Assembly (NCBI GenBank): GCA_003136475.1
Contig: PLEQ01000173.1
Span: 1-8,578, forward strand
DNA length: 8,578 nucleotides
DNA from: Deltaproteobacteria bacterium
Lineage (GTDB): Bacteria > Bdellovibrionota_B > Oligoflexia > Oligoflexales > Bog-1112
Direction of reading: 5' to 3'
Made by a program: the position numbers and the translations under genes. Positions 5,694 through 8,578 of this stretch are shown one piece after another. Below the pieces are notes generated by a model. The model saw nothing but the letters and a program-made list of their open reading frames with translations. It did no database searches and was not told the origin of the DNA. The number at the start of each line of letters is the position of its first letter. Positions within the stretch are counted from its first letter, which is position 1.

Positions 5694-7208
5694 GTGTCAC
5701 ATAAGCGACAGGTTTTTGCACTGTTACTTGGCATTTCATCAGTCTCGTGTGTGAGTCCGAAAAAGAGTGCAGCCACTGTGCCGCTGGATATGTCCAGATC
5801 AGAGAGCAGCGAAGAGCCGGCAAAGGTAGCAAAATTCTTGGCAAGCTTCACCCCCTATCTCCCGCAACAGAATGCCAAGACCTACGAGCTGCCACCCAAG
5901 GGATGTAAAGCGGCTCATATCAGCGGCATATTTAGACACGGCTCGCGATATTTAGCTTCGGATGATCAGTTCAGCCTGCTTTTGAAGTTTCTCGAACTCG
6001 CAAAAAGTGAAAACACTCTTAGCGACAAAGGAGCAAAAGTCCTCCAGTGGGTACACGAGATCCAGAAGGAATTTAAAGCGGGTCAGCTCACCGACCAAGG
6101 GCGGGGGCAACTCTTCGGAATTGGCAAACGTATGTCGGAGAACTTTGAAGAATTGTTTGCTAGTAGCAAGGGCAAAATTGATTTCATCGCAACTTATGTT
6201 TCTCGAGCGCGTGAAAGCCGTGATCAATTTAAGAAGGGTTTTCTATCTTCTGGCAAAATTGAGACTGCAAGAACCGAAACACGTGACAATGAAAAATGTA
6301 ACGATTTAGGTCTTCGTTATTTTGATAGTTGTCAGCGATATTATAACTATCTACCGGAAGGTGGCAAAATCGCAAAGCATGAAGGTGTGAAAGACGTAAA
6401 TATGGAAGAAGCCAAACAATCTAGGGACCGCGACCTAGCAGAACTTTTTTCACCCGCCATGCTACAGAACCATGCGTTCCAAGAGGAAGCTTGGGGGATT
6501 ACGAGCAGCATTTTCCGTCTCTGCCAACAAGACAATGCCATAAATTACAAAGTAGGCACCCAGAGCTTTTGTTCTTTACTAAGCCCAGAGATTCTAAATC
6601 TCGAATCCCGCAAAATGAGTCTGTCCACTTACTACAAATTGGGGCCGATCGCTAAGGTACAGGATCAGCAATACCAGAAAGTCACGTACAACATGTCCTG
6701 TATGGCTCTGGAACCTATCTTTTCGGAAATTGAGAAAGTCGTTAATCAAGAAAATACCGGAACTGCCTTTCTTAGATTCGCACATGCTGAAACGGTTGTT
6801 CCGCTGTCGGCATTCCTCCAACTATTTGATGAAGATGAAAACAAGTGGCAGGCTGCAGAAGCAGCACCAATGGCCTCGAATTTGCAGATCATAACCTACG
6901 AATGCTCAGACAATGGTCAAAAATCTTATAAATTAAAGCAGCTTTATAATGAAAAGGAACACCATTTTCCGATCAGGGAATGTCAAAATTCCTACTTCTG
7001 TGATTGGGATCTTGTGAAAAGCTACTACGCTGCGCGCAAAGCTGAGACCGGGATCCCCTCCTGCTCATTGCATGAGTGGAACTCTTATTGTGGTAACGCT
7101 ACGCTGGATACCGTCTCTTGCGCAATGAAGAAGAAGGACAAGGATAAGCATAAGAAAAAAGGTCTGAAGCTGTTCGATGAAGATAAGCATGAAGAGGATG
7201 AGTTTTAA
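5694..7208 (+). CDS. MINPP-like histidine phosphatase (phytase-type), probable lipoprotein
   Basis: A 504-residue protein of histidine phosphatase clan 2, closest in motifs to multiple inositol polyphosphate phosphatases. The catalytic motif RHGSRY is at 81-86, with His82 as the expected phosphate acceptor. A basic SRARESRDQF helix (170-179) matches the position of the second phosphate-binding arginine. The proton-donor motif HAE is at 364-366; HAE instead of HD is characteristic of MINPP enzymes. Expected activity is stepwise dephosphorylation of phytate or other inositol phosphates outside the cytoplasm. The N terminus is a signal peptide ending SSVSC; Cys19 may be lipidated, though Ser at -3 is unusual for a lipobox. 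About fifteen cysteines in the mature part suggest disulfides. The last 30 residues are a lysine-rich then acidic tail. The start is GTG, supported by AAGGAG at 5683-5688. The gene is divergent from the ChaN-like lipoprotein and followed by repeats. Confidence 0.85.
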   Translation: MSHKRQVFALLLGISSVSCVSPKKSAATVPLDMSRSESSEEPAKVAKFLASFTPYLPQQNAKTYELPPKGCKAAHISGIFRHGSRYLASDDQFSLLLKFLELAKSENTLSDKGAKVLQWVHEIQKEFKAGQLTDQGRGQLFGIGKRMSENFEELFASSKGKIDFIATYVSRARESRDQFKKGFLSSGKIETARTETRDNEKCNDLGLRYFDSCQRYYNYLPEGGKIAKHEGVKDVNMEEAKQSRDRDLAELFSPAMLQNHAFQEEAWGITSSIFRLCQQDNAINYKVGTQSFCSLLSPEILNLESRKMSLSTYYKLGPIAKVQDQQYQKVTYNMSCMALEPIFSEIEKVVNQENTGTAFLRFAHAETVVPLSAFLQLFDEDENKWQAAEAAPMASNLQIITYECSDNGQKSYKLKQLYNEKEHHFPIRECQNSYFCDWDLVKSYYAARKAETGIPSCSLHEWNSYCGNATLDTVSCAMKKKDKDKHKKKGLKLFDEDKHEEDEF

Positions 7209-7210
7209 TC

Positions 7211-7349
7211 CTTAGCAGCTGTTTGTAAAGTCGGGAAGAGCTCCGACTGTGATTCTTCGCTACGCTCAGAATGACGAGCATTCTTGTCATCCCGAGGCGA
7301 AGCCGAGGGGTCTCAGGTTAGCTCGAAAGGCCTTTCAAACAGCTTATTA
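7211..7349 (+). repeat. Palindromic intergenic repeat, copy A
   Basis: The unit begins about 3 bases after the phosphatase stop codon. The ends are inverted: AGCTGTTTG near 7218 against CAAACAGCT near 7335-7343. The core has a TTCTTCGCTACGCTCAGAAT arm opposed to CCCGAGGCGAAGCCGAGGGG, an imperfect hairpin. It matches copy B at 7412-7512 over about 100 bases with roughly 16 differences by hand alignment. The core resembles the GTCAT-CCGAG-GCGAAG type of small palindromic repeats scattered in many bacterial genomes. It is likely non-autonomous and may also act as the phosphatase terminator, although no T-run follows. Confidence 0.7.
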
Positions 7350-7411
7350 GTGGTAAGAGTCACTAAATGCCCCACCTAGTTTGAATATCCAATTCGGAAC
7401 TTATGAAAGCT

Positions 7412-7522
7412 CTTAGAAGCTGTTTGAAAAGCGGAGAAAGCTTCGACTGCGATTCTTCGCTACACTCAGAATGACGTGCAAGCTCGTCATCTCGAGGCGA
7501 AGCCGAGAGATCGCAGTCGAAG
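7412..7522 (+). repeat. Palindromic intergenic repeat, copy B
   Basis: The second copy has its core exactly 200 bases after that of copy A (GATTCTTCGCTAC at 7251 and 7451). It is better preserved as a palindrome: a perfect 13-base inverted pair, CTTCGACTGCGAT (7441-7453) with ATCGCAGTCGAAG (7510-7522), encloses the GTCAT-CTCGAG-GCGAAG core. The outer motif AAGCTGTTTGAAAAG (7417-7431) is the reverse complement of the right end of copy A (about 7332-7344). A partial counterpart, CTTCAAACAG, occurs at 7666-7675, so the original element may have extended to there. Confidence 0.75.
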
Positions 7523-7711
7523 TTGAAGGGGCGGCTGGACGGTTTAAACTTCTTAGCTCCTTTTCAATAAGATCGAGGCTCCTTGCTAAGCATCGTTCGA
7601 CTCCCGATGAAGACGACTTGGCAGAACATGTCAATCGTGTTATCTCCTCGTTGAGACAGGGATAACTTCAAACAGACGCCCTGGGTTACATTTTTATGAA
7701 AGGATACAAAG
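7523..7711. other. Intergenic stretch before the cupin gene
   Basis: Frames on both strands run through this stretch from the repeat, but none has a credible start or family. The inverted motif CTTCAAACAG (7666-7675) suggests that part of it was once inside the repeat element. An AAAGGA at 7699-7704 is the ribosome binding site of the cupin gene. I see no clear promoter. Confidence 0.35.
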
Positions 7712-8266
7712 ATGCGTTCACTTTTTTTTATCGGTTCGATGCTTCTGACTATGTCCAATGCGTATGGTGACAGCCTCTTTACGACAAAAGTCTCGAGGCC
7801 CGGCGAGGATATTTTGACGTTCTCCGATGACGGTCGGTCTGCATCTATCCGCGTCCTAGCACGCAATGAAGATACCGGAGGACGGTTTTCAGCAGCGGAG
7901 CACTTTATGCCTGCTGGTTATGATGGTCGAGGTTTTCATGTTCACCATGGCATCGTACAAGCTATCTATGTTGTGTCGGGATCGGTCACCGTCAAATTGA
8001 TAGAGCGTTGCAAGTCGCGCACGATCACACTAAGCGAAGGATCTTTTCTGTCGATTGCCCCCGAAGTTCATCATACGTTTCACACAGAATTCGGAGTGAA
8101 GTTATTGGCTATCGATGCGCCTGGTGATCTTATTCCGATGTTTGAAGCGATGGCGGGGATCGATCGAACACAATCTAAAAAGCAACAAGAACAAGAATTG
8201 TCAGAAATTCGCAAAAAGCGGTACGACAATGATTTTACCGCTGCCATCTGTGAGCAGGATCTTTAA
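7712..8266 (+). CDS. Exported cupin-domain protein
   Basis: A 184-residue protein with a Sec signal peptide (MRSLFFIGSM followed by a hydrophobic core and a probable cleavage after NAYG at 16-19), so it acts in the periplasm or outside. A single cupin barrel spans about residues 45-137. Motif 1 is FHVHHGIVQAIYVVSG at 75-90 with metal-ligand candidates His76 and His78. The glutamate that normally follows is replaced by Gln83. Motif 2 is GSFLSIAPEVHHTFH at 110-124 with His120/His121. This could still bind a metal through histidines, but the altered ligand makes a catalytic role uncertain. Substrate unknown. The end is rich in Lys, Gln and Glu. The start has AAAGGA at 7699-7704, seven bases before ATG. 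The frame stays open beyond the TAA stop at 8264-8266 for another 29 codons, so this may be a shortened form. Confidence 0.8.
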   Translation: MRSLFFIGSMLLTMSNAYGDSLFTTKVSRPGEDILTFSDDGRSASIRVLARNEDTGGRFSAAEHFMPAGYDGRGFHVHHGIVQAIYVVSGSVTVKLIERCKSRTITLSEGSFLSIAPEVHHTFHTEFGVKLLAIDAPGDLIPMFEAMAGIDRTQSKKQQEQELSEIRKKRYDNDFTAAICEQDL

Positions 8267-8356
8267 GATCTGCGGGGTGTATTTGAAGAATGTGTTTGGG
8301 AGGTCTTTGAAGAGGAAGATAGAGAACAGCTTACAGAGCAGACTGGAATCAAATGA
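8267..8356 (+). pseudogene. In-frame continuation after the cupin stop codon
   Basis: Directly after the cupin TAA, in the same frame, 29 sense codons run to a TGA at 8354-8356. The product is acidic, helix-forming and protein-like (VFEECVWEVFEEEDREQLTE), not like random translation. It has no start codon or SD of its own. The simplest reading is that a nonsense mutation at 8264-8266 cut a longer cupin protein of 214 codons. A chance open frame, or stop-codon readthrough, are alternatives. Confidence 0.35.
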
Positions 8357-8391
8357 TAGCTAATGCTTTCTCATATTTTCAAAAAGTGCTA

Positions 8392-8490
8392 GGGATCTCA
8401 TTTTTTGCAAGGGTGATATGCAAGAGGTGCCCTAACGGCCCTTCGGGCCTGGGCATGGCGGGGTTTGAAACTCGTAAATTTTCAGATCCC
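8392..8490. repeat. Small palindromic (MITE-like) element inside the fic-like gene
   Basis: Inverted ends GGGATCT (8392-8398) and AGATCCC (8484-8490) bound about 99 bases, with further weak pairing inward. A strong central hairpin is present: GGCCC (8437-8441) with GGGCC (8445-8449) around a TTC loop, enclosed by TGCCC (8428-8432) and GGGCA (8451-8455). It contains no gene. The recognisable Fic-type coding sequence stops at its right end, which suggests insertion. No target-site duplication was made out. Confidence 0.45.
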
Positions 8491-8563
8491 AGTTCAAACC
8501 ATGAAGCTCATCAGGATCAAGGGGAGTTGCACCAGGGGGATAGTTCAATTTCAAATCAGTCAT
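8432..8563 (-). pseudogene. Truncated Fic-type gene (mobile mystery protein B-like), 5' end only
   Basis: A minus-strand frame of 43 codons starts at ATG 8561-8563 and ends at TAG 8432-8434. Residues 8-23 read YPPGATPLDPDELHGL, the typical opening of mobile mystery protein B, a Fic-domain protein usually encoded after its HTH partner (mobile mystery protein A). After Leu23 the sequence no longer resembles the family (NWDLKIYEFQTPP). The Fic catalytic HPFxxGNGR motif is absent and not found in the neighbouring bases. The change coincides with the palindromic element at 8392-8490. A GAGGG lies just before the start. The ATG overlaps a TGA (ATGA) that would end an upstream frame reading IARAL, consistent with a coupled partner gene beyond the right edge. 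The identification rests on about 16 residues, recalled from the family. Confidence 0.5.
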
Positions 8564-8578
8564 AACGCCCTCGCAATG

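Noticed and set aside
7413..7634. Minus-strand frame through repeat copy B containing VILSVAKN
   Set aside because: The same peptide comes from copy A at 7099-7290. It is a translation of the repeat itself, not a gene.
7564..7866. Minus-strand frame of 100 codons opposite the start of the cupin gene
   Set aside because: It overlaps the signal peptide and ribosome binding site of a well-supported gene and has no start signal.
8428..8455. Intrinsic terminator at the GGCCC-TTC-GGGCC hairpin
   Set aside because: No T-run follows on either strand. It is better explained as the centre of a palindromic element.
8353..8565. Plus-strand frame of 70 codons overlapping the end of the cupin continuation
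   Set aside because: It runs across the palindromic element and opposite the fic-like stump. The minus strand carries the recognisable sequence.

Overview
This window looks like chromosomal DNA from a Gram-negative bacterium. Two proteins have lipoprotein signal peptides and one has a Sec signal peptide, and Shine-Dalgarno (SD) motifs of the AAGGAG type precede several genes. A free-standing rpsD of the cysteine-less type, lipoprotein hydrolases and moderate base composition would suit the Bdellovibrionota/Oligoflexia or another former deltaproteobacterial group. That placement is an inference, not something the sequence proves.

Left part (1-2963). The 3' end of an unidentified plus-strand gene meets a four-gene minus-strand cluster. 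In transcription order the cluster is rpsD (ribosomal protein S4), a DnaC/DnaI/IstB-type AAA+ helicase-loader-like ATPase with an N-terminal cysteine cluster, an unrecognised cysteine-containing protein that overlaps or abuts it, and a small cytoplasmic thioredoxin with a CGSC active site. Short gaps and a near-overlap suggest one transcription unit linking translation, replication and redox functions. A weak promoter lies upstream of rpsD.

Middle part (2964-4461). A roughly 330-base gene-poor stretch contains hairpins and one possible tiny membrane-peptide ORF. It is followed by a decayed plus-strand gene, readable as one protein only if at least three frame changes are accepted. Its last residues resemble the C terminus of the cut-off gene at the left edge.

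Right-centre (4475-7208). Two divergently transcribed genes encode probable lipoproteins. One is a ChaN/TraB/TIKI-like protein with GERH and GSLH motifs. The other is a histidine phosphatase of the multiple inositol polyphosphate phosphatase (MINPP, phytase-like) type with RHGSRY and HAE motifs and a highly charged C-terminal tail. The phosphatase has a plausible promoter and a GTG start.

Right end (7209-8578). This accessory-looking stretch holds two diverged copies of a palindromic repeat exactly 200 bases apart and an exported cupin protein. The cupin frame continues for 29 sense codons beyond its TAA. At the edge is the 5' stump of a Fic-type gene (mobile mystery protein B-like) on the minus strand, apparently cut off by a roughly 100-base palindromic element. 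No rRNA, tRNA, CRISPR array, integrase or transposase was seen.
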